Assembly (NCBI GenBank): GCA_019186945.1
Contig: JABAQJ010000005.1
Span: forward strand, 62,001 to 126,000
DNA from: Gemmatimonadaceae bacterium
GTDB taxonomy: Bacteria; Gemmatimonadota; Gemmatimonadetes; Gemmatimonadales; Gemmatimonadaceae
Direction: 5' to 3'
Length of the DNA stretch: 64,000 nucleotides
Positions 1 to 9,255 of the stretch are shown in pieces (the stretch's first letter is position 1; every line of letters begins with the position of its first letter). The notes beneath the pieces were generated by a model, which did no database searches, was not told the origin of the DNA, and worked only from the letters and a program-made list of their open reading frames with translations. Made by a program: the position numbers and the translations under genes.

Positions 1-189
1 TTTCGGTGCTTCCAGCGCATCCCAGTTACGCCTCACGCCGGGTGCATCGGTTGCACGCGGTACCGCGATGCGCTCAACCGTGGCGATGAGGTCCCGCGTG
101 GACCTGGACGCGACGATGCCCGTGGCCACAAGTATGACCAGGGCTGCGGAGAATGCTATGGTGAGCTTCTGGCCGATGGTTAGCCGCAT
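1..189 (-). CDS. Membrane-anchored sensor or chemoreceptor-like protein (N-terminal fragment)
   Basis: This is a 63-codon open start of a gene that leaves the window at position 1. The ATG is the reverse complement of 187-189. The protein starts MRLTIGQKLTIAFSAALVIL, a short basic head followed by one strong hydrophobic segment (about residues 9-28). A charged, probably periplasmic stretch rich in Arg and Thr follows. This N-terminal pattern is typical of CHASE3 or four-helix-bundle sensor kinases and methyl-accepting proteins. The output domain lies outside the window, so the function is inferred from the anchor alone. Confidence 0.5.
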   Translation of the reverse strand, partial: MRLTIGQKLTIAFSAALVILVATGIVASRSTRDLIATVERIAVPRATDAPGVRRNWDALEAPK

Positions 190-260
190 TCAGTCGTCGT
201 GCGCTTGATGTTGAGACGCACCAACGACATACAGGTCACCAGAAGTGCGCCACGCTGGCG

Positions 261-938
261 CTAATCGGCCCGATCGTCGATCTCGCGCAGATCGGAAGTT
301 CGCATTCCGGGCCTCCGCATTGGCGCAGTGCCGGCAGTGTCGTCCACCAGATCGTGGTAGATGCCATCGGTTGCCACGACGATCGGCACCTCCCGGTCCG
401 ACCGAACCAGCGTGAGCCGCGCCGGCGAATCGGCCGCGATGGCGTTCGGGAGGTGTTGGCGCCGAATTCGCTCCAGGAGCAGGAATGCGGTACGGCCAAG
501 GAGGGCAAGGCCCGCGTAGGCGGCGACGTCGGCGAGGTTGAGGACCGTCGCGCCGCCACCGGCTGCACCGATGGCGATGAAATCGACCACGCCGCGCGTG
601 GAGAGCACGAGACTCGTGAGGTTCCCCAGCGCCCCGCCGACGATCAACCCCAGTGCTGTCGGAGCCAGGCGATCGATCCGGGACAAGTCGCGGCTGACCG
701 GAACCACCAAGGCAATCGCGGATAGAGTCAACGCCAGATTGAGCTGCCGGGTATAGGAACCTAACGAGATACCGAACGCTCCCTGGTCGTTATGCACTAC
801 GGTCAGACGGAGCCAGTCCGTGACGTCGACGGGAACGCCGGACAGGGTGGCAACCGCGACATACTTCGTTGCCAGATCGATTGCCGCGACCAGAAGGGCG
901 AGACGCGAGAGCCGGGCACGATGCCGGGAAGCTGTCAT
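261..938 (-). CDS. lspA: Signal peptidase II (LspA)-like membrane protein
   Basis: The predicted 225-residue protein has four hydrophobic segments and the family landmarks in order: DLATKYVA in helix 1, the NDQGAFGI loop, GGALGN, then RGVVDFI and LNLAD. The last two carry the aspartates that form the catalytic pair of prolipoprotein signal peptidase, an inner-membrane enzyme that removes lipoprotein signal peptides. The usual Asp-Arg after GGALGN is Thr-Ser here. About 65 hydrophilic residues follow the last membrane segment, which is unusual because LspA normally ends near 160-170 residues. The ATG at 938 was preferred over one at 998 because it starts just before the first membrane helix. 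It could be a divergent paralog. Confidence 0.75.
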   Translation of the reverse strand: MTASRHRARLSRLALLVAAIDLATKYVAVATLSGVPVDVTDWLRLTVVHNDQGAFGISLGSYTRQLNLALTLSAIALVVPVSRDLSRIDRLAPTALGLIVGGALGNLTSLVLSTRGVVDFIAIGAAGGGATVLNLADVAAYAGLALLGRTAFLLLERIRRQHLPNAIAADSPARLTLVRSDREVPIVVATDGIYHDLVDDTAGTAPMRRPGMRTSDLREIDDRAD

Positions 939-981
939 GGTCCCGCAAATAAGCGGCGCGAAATCCAGCGAAGGAAGTGGC

Positions 982-1058
982 GAGCGGTGTGCGTGCATCT
1001 GTCGCCACGCGCCGGAGTCTCGCTCCGGTCTGCAAACGCCAATGCATGCACACCGCTC
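982..1058. repeat. Nested inverted repeat upstream of the lspA-like gene
   Basis: The 17-base arm at 982-998 (gagcggtgtgcgtgcat) is the reverse complement of 1042-1058 with one mismatch. A second small hairpin, ccggag-tctcg-ctccgg, lies between the arms. The structure sits in the 277-bp space between the lspA-like gene and the DUF2231 gene, so it is in the leader or promoter region of lspA. It could be an operator or a structured leader RNA. No known family was recognised. Confidence 0.5.
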
Positions 1059-1215
1059 GCTCGCATCCGAGCAGATGTCGTGCCAGCTCCAGAACCGCCC
1101 GATTCCCCAAGCGTGCCTCGAAACCGGCCGAAATGACCGAGCCGGTATCGAAGCAATCCCGAAGACACCTTAGGGGTGAGGCGCTGGAGCGCCACAGCCT
1201 CGTCGCTCGCGTGCA

Positions 1216-2043
1216 CTACTTCAGCGAATCCAGTCGTGCCTTGAGACGTGGATTGTCCGGTTGCGACCTGATCAACTCCTCGAGCACCACGCGCGCCGAA
1301 TCCTTCATCCCGGCCGCGAGAAACGCGTCGGCACGCAAGGAAGCCAGGCTGCGCTTGATGCGCACGTTGTCGTCCGATAAACGAAAAGAATCGATCGCTG
1401 CCAGGGCCGCGGCGGGATTCCCAGAATCGCGGAAAAGAGACTCGATCGCCATGATGCGGATCGCGGTATCCTGCGGCCAACGTCGAGCCATTTCATCGAT
1501 CAGCATCGCGGCGTCACTCGCCTTCCCTTCCCGGCGATCCTGCATTGCGCGATGATACATGCCGGCAAGAAGGAGGCGGTTGACGTCCTCGGGATTTCCC
1601 GTGCGAAGTCCCACGCCGCCAGCATACTCGTAGACGAGCGCTCCTCCATGTTCGCCGGTTTCAACAAGGGCGTACACACCGGCCAAGCCGACGACGGCCG
1701 ATGCATAGGCGAGCAGTCGTCGCTTGTCCGCGGCGACAGCAAGGGCGATGAGTTCCAGCGCCGCCACCCCAAAGAAGATGTTGCGCGTACGCTTGCCCCA
1801 GTCCTCGTGCTCCTCCACGATCGTTCGCGATCCCGGAACGCGCTCGACAGGACCGTGCGCGTCCGTTCCGGACTTGACGCCTGCTACTGCGGCAACAGTT
1901 CCCAGGATGAGCAGCGTCGCGGCCGCCGGATTCATCCACGGCCATCGGCCGACCAGGGACACCACACGAAACGCCACTCCCATCACGAGAAGGCCGATAA
2001 CCATGTGAACCACGTACGGGTGCATCGCGGCAATGTTCGACAT
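1216..2043 (-). CDS. DUF2231 membrane protein with C-terminal TPR-like region
   Basis: The predicted 275-residue protein begins MSNIAAMHPYVVHMVIGLLV. This is the DUF2231 (COG4244) layout: a His-containing first helix and three further membrane segments up to about residue 125. The C-terminal half has helical repeats with alternating Ala/Leu, such as GNPAAALAAIDSF and AGMKDSARVVLEELI, which resemble tetratricopeptide repeats used for protein contacts. The start at 2043 was chosen because the longer in-frame version adds about 80 residues of arginine-rich, non-protein-like sequence. DUF2231 proteins are often linked to haem or redox membrane systems, but nothing nearby supports a specific role. 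Confidence 0.75.
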   Translation of the reverse strand: MSNIAAMHPYVVHMVIGLLVMGVAFRVVSLVGRWPWMNPAAATLLILGTVAAVAGVKSGTDAHGPVERVPGSRTIVEEHEDWGKRTRNIFFGVAALELIALAVAADKRRLLAYASAVVGLAGVYALVETGEHGGALVYEYAGGVGLRTGNPEDVNRLLLAGMYHRAMQDRREGKASDAAMLIDEMARRWPQDTAIRIMAIESLFRDSGNPAAALAAIDSFRLSDDNVRIKRSLASLRADAFLAAGMKDSARVVLEELIRSQPDNPRLKARLDSLK

Positions 2044-2285
2044 ATGGCGGGCGAAGGTTGAGGTGCGACGGCGCCGCGTTGGGCGCCGGGCACGACGTGA
2101 AGTTAACAGGAAGCCTTTGCACCAACCCGCCACCCGAACAACCGCAGGCCGTTTCGTCCCTGCGTAATGCGATTCGTCTCCCGGGAGTGGCAGCATCCGA
2201 CTCGCGTGCCGGCAATTGGAGGGTATCGTTAGACAGCGCGCCGAAGTGGACGGTCGGCGCGTCCACTCGTACGGGACGAACCCGA

Positions 2286-3542
2286 ATGGCATCAGAACCC
2301 GGAACGTCTTTCATCGAATGGCCGGACGAGGCGGCACCATACCGACTCGTCGAGCACCGGGACTCCAGCGGCATGCCTGCACAACCGGCGGCAGAGCGAC
2401 TTGAACTGGGTCGCGCATCGCTCGTGGCAGTTGCAGCCTGCATTGCGATCGCACTCGCCGAGTGTGTCAACGATTACATCCTGCGATGGCTGGACGGCAC
2501 GCCGAAGAGCGTGTGGTTCGTCGTGGTGGAACAGTTCCCGTGGTGGCTGTTATGGACGGCGTTCATGCCGGCGGTGATGTGGCTGGCCCGCACGTACCGC
2601 TTCGACGATGCGCGTTGGCGCCGGAGCGCGCTGGTTCATGCCGCGTTCGGGCTGACCATTGCCCTGGCCCACGGCGCGTTGTATGGCGCCTACTTTCATG
2701 TCAGCAACGGCAACATTCCGGCGGTCGCCACGATCCCCGGTGCCATTCGCTGGTTTCTGCTGCGGTACCTGTTCATGGACGTGATGACGTACTGCGCGGC
2801 CGTTGGCATCTACTACTCCTTCGAGTACTTCACAAGCTTCCGGCATTCGGCATTCGCCGGCGCGCGATCAGAGGCCCGGGCGACCCGCCTGGAGTTGCAT
2901 CTGGCGCAGGCGCGACTTCATGCCCTGCGTATGGAACTGAACCCGCATTTTCTGTTCAACGCACTGAATGCCGTGGCCGGGCTGGTTCGCCGGCGTGAGC
3001 CGGAGAAGGCGGTCGAGACGCTGAGCCGGTTGGGCGACCTTCTGCGTGCGACACTGAACGGAGATATGGAGCCCGAGGTACCGTTGGTGGACGAACTCAA
3101 CTTGCTGCGACGCTTTCTGGATATCGAGCAGATTCGCTTCGGTGACCGCCTGCACGTCGAGTGGAACGTGGAAGCGGGCGTGCACGGAGCGCTCGTTCCC
3201 CCCCTGATCCTCCAGCCTCTGGTGGAAAACGCACTTCGACACGGCATCGCGCAGCGCCCTGGGCCTGCGTCGCTGCATATCGGCGCCCGCCGGTCCAACG
3301 ATCGTCTGGAGCTGACGGTACACGACAGCGGCCGTGGCCTCGCGCTACCACACGGCCGTGGGCTGCGCGAAGGCATCGGGCTGTCCAACACGCGCGCCAG
3401 ACTCGAACAGCTCTACGGGCCACGACTGACCGGCGTCACCCTTACCAACGCCGTGGATGGTGGTGCGCTCGCCAGCGTCCACCTTCCTTACCACGAGACA
3501 CCGGCCTCCCATGTCGCTCGTCCGCTTGTCGCCAGCGCCTGA
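2286..3542 (+). CDS. LytS/YehU-type membrane sensor histidine kinase
   Basis: The predicted 418-residue protein has four membrane segments between about residues 40 and 185, then a short coiled linker. A His_kinase domain follows with the phospho-acceptor motif ELNPHFLFNALN. An HATPase fold comes next: QPLVENALRHGI is the N box and HDSGRGL the G1 box. This is the family that lacks a separate dimerisation domain and partners LytTR regulators. The ATG at 2286 follows a purine-rich GGGACGA. An in-frame extension upstream looks non-coding. The gene overlaps the next one by 32 bases, so the two form a two-component operon. Confidence 0.9.
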   Translation: MASEPGTSFIEWPDEAAPYRLVEHRDSSGMPAQPAAERLELGRASLVAVAACIAIALAECVNDYILRWLDGTPKSVWFVVVEQFPWWLLWTAFMPAVMWLARTYRFDDARWRRSALVHAAFGLTIALAHGALYGAYFHVSNGNIPAVATIPGAIRWFLLRYLFMDVMTYCAAVGIYYSFEYFTSFRHSAFAGARSEARATRLELHLAQARLHALRMELNPHFLFNALNAVAGLVRRREPEKAVETLSRLGDLLRATLNGDMEPEVPLVDELNLLRRFLDIEQIRFGDRLHVEWNVEAGVHGALVPPLILQPLVENALRHGIAQRPGPASLHIGARRSNDRLELTVHDSGRGLALPHGRGLREGIGLSNTRARLEQLYGPRLTGVTLTNAVDGGALASVHLPYHETPASHVARPLVASA

Positions 3543-4440
3543 CCCCCAGCGTGCTGCGTTGCGCGTGCTCATCGTCGACGACGAGCCTCTCGCTCGCGAC
3601 TGCATGCGTCTGGTACTCGGCGCCGAGCCGGGCGTAAGCATCGTCGCCGAATGCGAGGACGGCGTATCCGCGGTTCAGGCGATTCGTGCCCACGTGCCTG
3701 ACCTGGTTTTCCTCGACGTCCAGATGCCTGGGCTCGACGGCTTTGGTGTCATCGAGCAGGTAGGCGAGGATGTCATGCCGCCAGTGGTCTTTGTGACTGC
3801 TTATGACGTGCATGCCATCCGTGCCTTCGAAGTGCACGCGATGGACTACGTGTTGAAACCGTTCGATGATGCGCGGGTGCTGGCAACGCTCGATCGTGCG
3901 CGCCTGCGGGCCGCCGAGCGGCGTGACAGTGCGCTCGGCCGCCAGCTGGCTGACATGGTACGGTCATGGAACGAGCACGGGACAGCAGGCCGGTCGGGAG
4001 TGACACCGGAAGGGGCCCTTGGTTTCGGTCTGGAATCGATTCCTGAGTCGGCGCCACGAATCGGTGATACCGGTGAAGGTGCGCAGACTGGGCACAGTGG
4101 ATTGCCGGAGCGCCCGCTGGCGCGTTTCGCCGTGCGTCTCGACGATTCGGTCCGGTTCATCTCCGTAACCGACGTCGACTGGATCGAAGCGGATCGGAAC
4201 TACATCGTCGTGCACGCGGGCGAAACGAAGCATCGCGTTCGGGCATCGTTGAGCAAAGTCGCAGATCTGCTGGATCCTCGGACCTTCGTCAGGATCCATC
4301 GCTCGATCATCGTGCAGATCGATCGGATTCGCGAGGTGCAACCCTGGTTCGGGGGCGACTACGTGGCCATCCTGAGAGATGGAACCAAGCTCCGCGTGAG
4401 CAGGCTCCGGGCCCCGTATCTACTCCGGCCGCTCGGCTGA
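3511..4440 (+). CDS. LytTR-family response regulator
   Basis: The predicted 309-residue protein has an N-terminal receiver domain. It shows VLIVDDEP (acidic pocket), FLDVQMPG with the phospho-accepting Asp69, VTAYD and a conserved Lys in VLKPF. A linker of about 70 residues follows. The C-terminal LytTR DNA-binding domain contains VDWIEADRNYIVVH, FVRIHRSIIV and LRDGTKLRVSR. LytTR regulators bind promoters as homodimers after phosphorylation. The cognate sensor is the overlapping kinase upstream. Likely targets cannot be read from the sequence, although the exported protein and susC/susD genes begin directly downstream on the same strand. Confidence 0.93.
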   Translation: MSLVRLSPAPDPQRAALRVLIVDDEPLARDCMRLVLGAEPGVSIVAECEDGVSAVQAIRAHVPDLVFLDVQMPGLDGFGVIEQVGEDVMPPVVFVTAYDVHAIRAFEVHAMDYVLKPFDDARVLATLDRARLRAAERRDSALGRQLADMVRSWNEHGTAGRSGVTPEGALGFGLESIPESAPRIGDTGEGAQTGHSGLPERPLARFAVRLDDSVRFISVTDVDWIEADRNYIVVHAGETKHRVRASLSKVADLLDPRTFVRIHRSIIVQIDRIREVQPWFGGDYVAILRDGTKLRVSRLRAPYLLRPLG

Positions 4441-4575
4441 GTCGCATCGACCCGCGTCAGCGCGGTTCGGCCCGGCAGGATCGCAAAGAGCGGGCACTCG
4501 TGTTCCCTTGCGTGCGTCCAGCGCGCCAGGGTCGCGGAAGTCGCCGGGGTCGTGGCGCGTGCCGCCACGACAACC

Positions 4576-5760
4576 ATGCATCGTCTCCGGTTCGTTCCCG
4601 CGATCGCCCTCCTTGTGGTCTATCCCGCGGCCGATGCGCAGCATCGAAGCGTCGCAACGTTCGTTACCACCTTGGGCCGAGACACCGTCGCAATCGAAAC
4701 ATGGGAGCGACGGACATTCCGGCTCAACGGGGAATTCGTCCTGCGCGTGCCGACAGCCGTACGGTTCAAGTACGCGATCGACCTGCGTGCCGACGGATCG
4801 CTTTCGCGCTCGCGCACCGAGTTGATACCGCTTCGAGGCGATCGCACACACTGGGTAGTCGTCACTGAACGTCAGGGCGATTCCACACGCGTGACTTTCG
4901 ATTCGGCTGGAGCGCGCAGAGTAGTCACGCGTGCCACGTCAGCGCTTCTGGTGCCATCGCTGACCACTGGATTCGAATCGTCGTTCGGCATCTATTCGTC
5001 GATCGCGATGTTGCAGCTCGCGCTCGATCGAATGCCCCCGACGGCAAGTGATACGGTCGCGATGCCGACGATCGGCGTGCTCAGTGGGCGTGCCACGGCG
5101 CGCAAGTTGGTGAGGCGCTCCAGCACGGAGGTTGACGTGGACTATTTCGGCATCGCGTGGACGCACGTGACCATGGATGCCCAAGGATTGATCGAGCGTG
5201 TCGACGCCACCAATACGACCGAAAAGACGCTCGCATTCCGGACGACGGGCATTGACATCTCACGTGTCGCCAGGGAGTACGCCTCGCGAGATGCGGCCGG
5301 CCGCGGGATCGGCGTCGCGTCGCCGCTGGACTCGGCGGCCGCCACGATCGGCGGAACGAACGTGTTCATACGCTACAGCAGCCCACGACGGCGCGGACGG
5401 CATATCCTCGGCGAGACGGTGCCGTACGACTCCGTGTGGCGGACAGGAGCCAATGCGGCAACCGTGCTCCACCTCGAGCGCGATCTGTTCGTCGGGGATG
5501 CACTGGTGCGGCGTGGAACCTACAGCGTCTGGACGAGGCCCACGCGAGGAGGCGTCACACTGATCCTCAACCGTCAGCACGGGCAATGGGGGACGGAGTA
5601 CGATTCGACGCGCGACGTCGCCCACATCGCGATGTTTGTCACGCCGGCGACGACGGAGCAGGAACAGTTCAACATCGCACTTGTTGCGGAGCGCGACACC
5701 GGTACGTTGCGCGTCTCGTGGGATGATTTCGTCTGGAGCGTTCCGCTGCGGGCCCGATAG
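4576..5760 (+). CDS. Exported DUF2911-domain protein
   Basis: The 394-residue product begins MHRLRFVPAIALLVVYPAAD, a signal peptide with likely cleavage after ADA. The C-terminal 150 residues match DUF2911: the core GETVPYDSVWRTGANAATVL, a central RRGTYSVWT, and a C-terminal FNIALV plus WDDFVWSVPL. The N-terminal 230 residues are beta-rich and unassigned. DUF2911 is common in Bacteroidota, Gemmatimonadota and Acidobacteriota, and its biochemical role is unknown. A GTG at 4552 would add eight residues. The ATG was preferred because it gives a standard signal peptide. Confidence 0.82.
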   Translation: MHRLRFVPAIALLVVYPAADAQHRSVATFVTTLGRDTVAIETWERRTFRLNGEFVLRVPTAVRFKYAIDLRADGSLSRSRTELIPLRGDRTHWVVVTERQGDSTRVTFDSAGARRVVTRATSALLVPSLTTGFESSFGIYSSIAMLQLALDRMPPTASDTVAMPTIGVLSGRATARKLVRRSSTEVDVDYFGIAWTHVTMDAQGLIERVDATNTTEKTLAFRTTGIDISRVAREYASRDAAGRGIGVASPLDSAAATIGGTNVFIRYSSPRRRGRHILGETVPYDSVWRTGANAATVLHLERDLFVGDALVRRGTYSVWTRPTRGGVTLILNRQHGQWGTEYDSTRDVAHIAMFVTPATTEQEQFNIALVAERDTGTLRVSWDDFVWSVPLRAR

Positions 5761-5980
5761 CAGGCCGTCCCTCGGGACGAGTTGCGAGGCGTTGGTACCG
5801 CGCACGCGCGACTGCGCCCTCGCCACGCGCGCTGCAACGTCGTCGGCGGGCATCCTCATCGCGCGCAAGGGACACTGCGCGCGGTCGTCGCGAGAGGCCG
5901 GCGCGCCACGACCACCGATCGAGCCTCGACTTCCCTGATGCGACGACCGCGGGGCATCGGCGTGGTACGGACGTGCCAGC

Positions 5981-5988
5981 AAGGAGAG
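5981..5988 (+). promoter_or_regulatory. Strong ribosome binding site for susC
   Basis: The sequence aaggagag lies five bases before the ATG at 5994. It is a near-perfect match to the anti-Shine-Dalgarno and fixes the start of the outer-membrane receptor, against an in-frame ATG 21 bases earlier that lacks such a site. The preceding 220 bp (5761-5980) hold no gene and probably contain the promoter, which could not be pinned down. Confidence 0.75.
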
Positions 5989-5993
5989 AGCAT

Positions 5994-8900
5994 ATGTTCA
6001 GACACGTCAGGTCTTGGCTGGCCGCGGCCGCGGTTGCCGGGTGCGCACTGGCTCCACCGGTGTTCGCGCAAAGCGGTGTCGGCACGATCGAGGGTACGGT
6101 AAAGGACGGTCAGAGTGGTCGGCCCCTGGAGGGTGTGCAAGTCGGTGCCATTGGCGTCGGAGCTGGCGCCGTGACGAATCGAGACGGTTTCTACCGGATC
6201 GCGAACGCACCGGCGAGGGCGTTGGAGCTGCGCGCACGGCTGATCGGCTTCAGCGCCGCAACGAAGCAGGTTGTGGTCCGTGCGGGGCAGGCAGTTAGTG
6301 CGGACTTCTCACTGAATCAGTCGGCACTGCAGCTGGAGGCGGTCGTCACCACTGGCACCGCCACCGCCACCGAGGTCAAGCACCTTGGCAACACCGTGGC
6401 GCAAGTCGAACCGCCTCGGTTCGCCCCGATCACGACAACCAGCGAACTGTTGCAGGGACGCGAGCCCGGCGTCGTCGGACTTCCCTCGTCCGGCATGACG
6501 GGAACCGGGGCACGAATCCGCATCCGTGGCAATGCGTCGCTGTCGCAGTCGAACGAACCGATCGTCTTTGTCGACGGGATCCGCATCAACTCCGGCGGCG
6601 ATTTCTCCATGGCGGTGGGAGACGGCGGCGCGGCCGCACCATCCCGCCTGGACGATATCGACCCGAACTCGATCGAACGCGTCGAGATCCTGAAAGGCGC
6701 GGCCGCGGCAACGCTCTACGGCACCGAGGCCTCGAACGGGGTCATCCAGATCTTCACGAAGAAGGGGTCGGCGGGCAAGCCGCGCTGGGACCTCCAGCTT
6801 CAACAAGATGCCCTTCGCTACCCTGATAACCGTCTGGAATCCAACTGGGGCATTGCCAAGTCAGCGGCTGTGGCGTCGTCGCTCAACGCATTCTATGGAC
6901 GCTCGGACATTGCCGCGTTTACTCCGTTCGACGAACCGTTCGTCAAGCGGTTCTACGACCTCGGTCTGGCCACCACTGCCTCGTTAGGTGTCAACGGCGG
7001 CTCGGAGGGCGTGACGTACTATGTGAACGGCAGGTACTTCACGGAGAACGGACCGTTCGGCGGAACGGATTACGGTCCGGCAGTCGATGTCGTTCGTCGC
7101 GCCAACGCCACCATGAACCTGGGCTTCGTCCCCAGCAACACGCTGCGAGTCGGCGTGCGGTCGTCCTACGTCAACACGTTCCAGGAGACACCGCAGAACG
7201 CCAACAACATCTTCGCTCCGGTGACGCAGGCGTTGTTCGCCAAGCCGGAACTCGCCGCCTGCAACAATGGGCCGGTAGACAATCGGGGCGATGGTACCTG
7301 CAAGGGACCGGGAAATACGTTCGGGGTCCAGGGCTTCGGTTCGCCGCAGGAACTCATGGCGTTGCGAACCCAGCAGAAGATCGACCGGATCATCGGCGCC
7401 GTGGACATCAGTTACCAGCCCTTCGCGAGCCTCTCCTGGAATGCCACGGCCGGCGTCGACTACACCGGCGGCCAGAACTTCGGTTTCCAGCCGTTCGGTT
7501 ATGCCATCGACGACATCGCCAACAACGACCTCAGCGGCGCACGAACCGTGCAGGACCGCAACCAGCGCGAAATCACGCTGGACTCGAAACTGAGCTGGAC
7601 CGCGAACCCGCTTGGATTCCCGTCATCCCTGGTCGTTGGCGCCCAGGCGTTCCTCTCCCGGACTGCGCAACCGGGGTCGTTCAATCACAACTTCCCCGGC
7701 CCTGGGATCATGGTGACCTCGGCAGGCGACGATCCCGTCGCGCTCGAGGTTGTCTCCGAGACCGTCAACGGCGGCCTCTTCGTGCAGGAGCAGCTCGGCC
7801 TCACGAACTGGATCTACGTCACCGGCGGGGCACGCTACGACTACAGTTCCACGTTCGGCAAGAGTTCCTCTGGCGTGCTCTATCCGAAAGTGTCGCTTTC
7901 GATCGTTCCGTCGGACAGGACGAACTGGACGCCCGTACTCGGCATCTCGTCGTTGCGGCTGCGTGGAGCCTGGGGGCAATCGGGCCGCCAGCCGGGCGCC
8001 TTCTCGAAACTGACGACGTTTGATCCGCTGTCCGGCGTATCCGGTTCGGGTCTGGCCCCCGGCAATATCGGCAATCCGGACCTGAAGCCGGAGGTCTCGA
8101 CGGAGGTGGAAGGCGGCGCCGAAATCGGTATCTGGGGCGACCGACTCGGGCTGCAGTACACCTTCTGGTCGCGGAAAATCGAAGACCTCCTCGTCGACAA
8201 GCAGTATCCGATCTCCGGAGGATTCCAGGCAACGCAGCTCTCCAACATCGGCGCGATGTCCGCGCACGGACAGGAGATCGGGGTCAAGGCTTTCGTTGTC
8301 CAGAAGCCGAATCTCTCGATCGATCTGTTCGCCAACACGGCCTTCCTGTCGCAGGAGGTGACGTCGTTAGGTGGCGCTGCCGAAATCAAGGTTGGCGGCT
8401 CCTATCCGCGGTATCGCAACTACATCAAGGAAGGCTTTACGCCAGGGTCGATGTTCAACACGAAGCTGCCGCGTCCGTGCGCGCAGCGCCCGGCCGGAAA
8501 GACATACGCGTGCCTCAACGCCGGCGAGATGCCGTACGATTTCAACGGAGACGGGAAACCGGATACCGAAACGGCCGTGCTGGCGGCGCTGGCCGGACCC
8601 GTTCCGCTCAGCAAATTGATCGCGGGCAACGCTGTGCTGCGCGTTGACGAAGATGGCGACGGCGACTACCTGGATCACTACGGCGGGAAGCCGTTCCCGG
8701 ACTGGACTGGATCCTTTGGCGGCACAGTCAACATCGGGAGAAGCTGGAAGGTCTACTCGCTCTTCGAGTACAAGGCTGGCGACTTCACCTACTCGTGCCT
8801 GACATGCGCATTCCGGAACGCCAATGCGCGCGGGCAGAATACGATCGCCGCTGCCAGGGTCGAAGCCACGCTCGCCAATCCGGCAAGCTCCGCGCAACAG

Positions 8901-9245
8901 CGCCTGACGGCCGCGAAGGACTGGCTTGGACTGGTGGCGCTGAACTCCTACCCCGGCCTCAACCAGGCGTCGCCAGGCGACTTCGTCCGCTGGCGCGAAC
9001 TCTCGATCACGTACTCCGCGCCCCGCGCACTGGCCGAACGCCTCGGCGCGCGGGATCTGTCGTTGTCGCTGACGGGCCGCAATCTGACTCTGTGGGCTCC
9101 CAAGTACGTCGGGCAGGATCCCGAGATCAACATCTTCTCGGCAGGCGTCCTCGCGGGACTGCAGAACAACTTCAACGAAGGCATCGATGGCTTCGGCATG
9201 CCGCTCCCGCGGCGCGTCGCGGTCTCGGTCCGCATCGGATACTGA
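5994..9245 (+). CDS. SusC/RagA-type TonB-linked outer-membrane receptor
   Basis: The predicted 1083-residue protein has a signal peptide ending at APPVFAQ and then a carboxypeptidase-like beta-sandwich (about 27-105, GTIEGTVKDGQSGRPLEGVQ). The TonB plug domain follows, with GTGARIRIRGNASLSQ, FVDGIRI and SIERVEILKGAAAATLYG. A large beta-barrel comes last and ends in the aromatic-poor RVAVSVRIGY. It imports a large substrate, usually an oligosaccharide or peptide, using TonB energy, with a SusD lipoprotein as lid. The SusD gene starts ten bases downstream. No glycoside hydrolase lies nearby, so the substrate is open. Confidence 0.95.
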   Translation: MFRHVRSWLAAAAVAGCALAPPVFAQSGVGTIEGTVKDGQSGRPLEGVQVGAIGVGAGAVTNRDGFYRIANAPARALELRARLIGFSAATKQVVVRAGQAVSADFSLNQSALQLEAVVTTGTATATEVKHLGNTVAQVEPPRFAPITTTSELLQGREPGVVGLPSSGMTGTGARIRIRGNASLSQSNEPIVFVDGIRINSGGDFSMAVGDGGAAAPSRLDDIDPNSIERVEILKGAAAATLYGTEASNGVIQIFTKKGSAGKPRWDLQLQQDALRYPDNRLESNWGIAKSAAVASSLNAFYGRSDIAAFTPFDEPFVKRFYDLGLATTASLGVNGGSEGVTYYVNGRYFTENGPFGGTDYGPAVDVVRRANATMNLGFVPSNTLRVGVRSSYVNTFQETPQNANNIFAPVTQALFAKPELAACNNGPVDNRGDGTCKGPGNTFGVQGFGSPQELMALRTQQKIDRIIGAVDISYQPFASLSWNATAGVDYTGGQNFGFQPFGYAIDDIANNDLSGARTVQDRNQREITLDSKLSWTANPLGFPSSLVVGAQAFLSRTAQPGSFNHNFPGPGIMVTSAGDDPVALEVVSETVNGGLFVQEQLGLTNWIYVTGGARYDYSSTFGKSSSGVLYPKVSLSIVPSDRTNWTPVLGISSLRLRGAWGQSGRQPGAFSKLTTFDPLSGVSGSGLAPGNIGNPDLKPEVSTEVEGGAEIGIWGDRLGLQYTFWSRKIEDLLVDKQYPISGGFQATQLSNIGAMSAHGQEIGVKAFVVQKPNLSIDLFANTAFLSQEVTSLGGAAEIKVGGSYPRYRNYIKEGFTPGSMFNTKLPRPCAQRPAGKTYACLNAGEMPYDFNGDGKPDTETAVLAALAGPVPLSKLIAGNAVLRVDEDGDGDYLDHYGGKPFPDWTGSFGGTVNIGRSWKVYSLFEYKAGDFTYSCLTCAFRNANARGQNTIAAARVEATLANPASSAQQRLTAAKDWLGLVALNSYPGLNQASPGDFVRWRELSITYSAPRALAERLGARDLSLSLTGRNLTLWAPKYVGQDPEINIFSAGVLAGLQNNFNEGIDGFGMPLPRRVAVSVRIGY

Positions 9246-9255
9246 GCGACGAACC

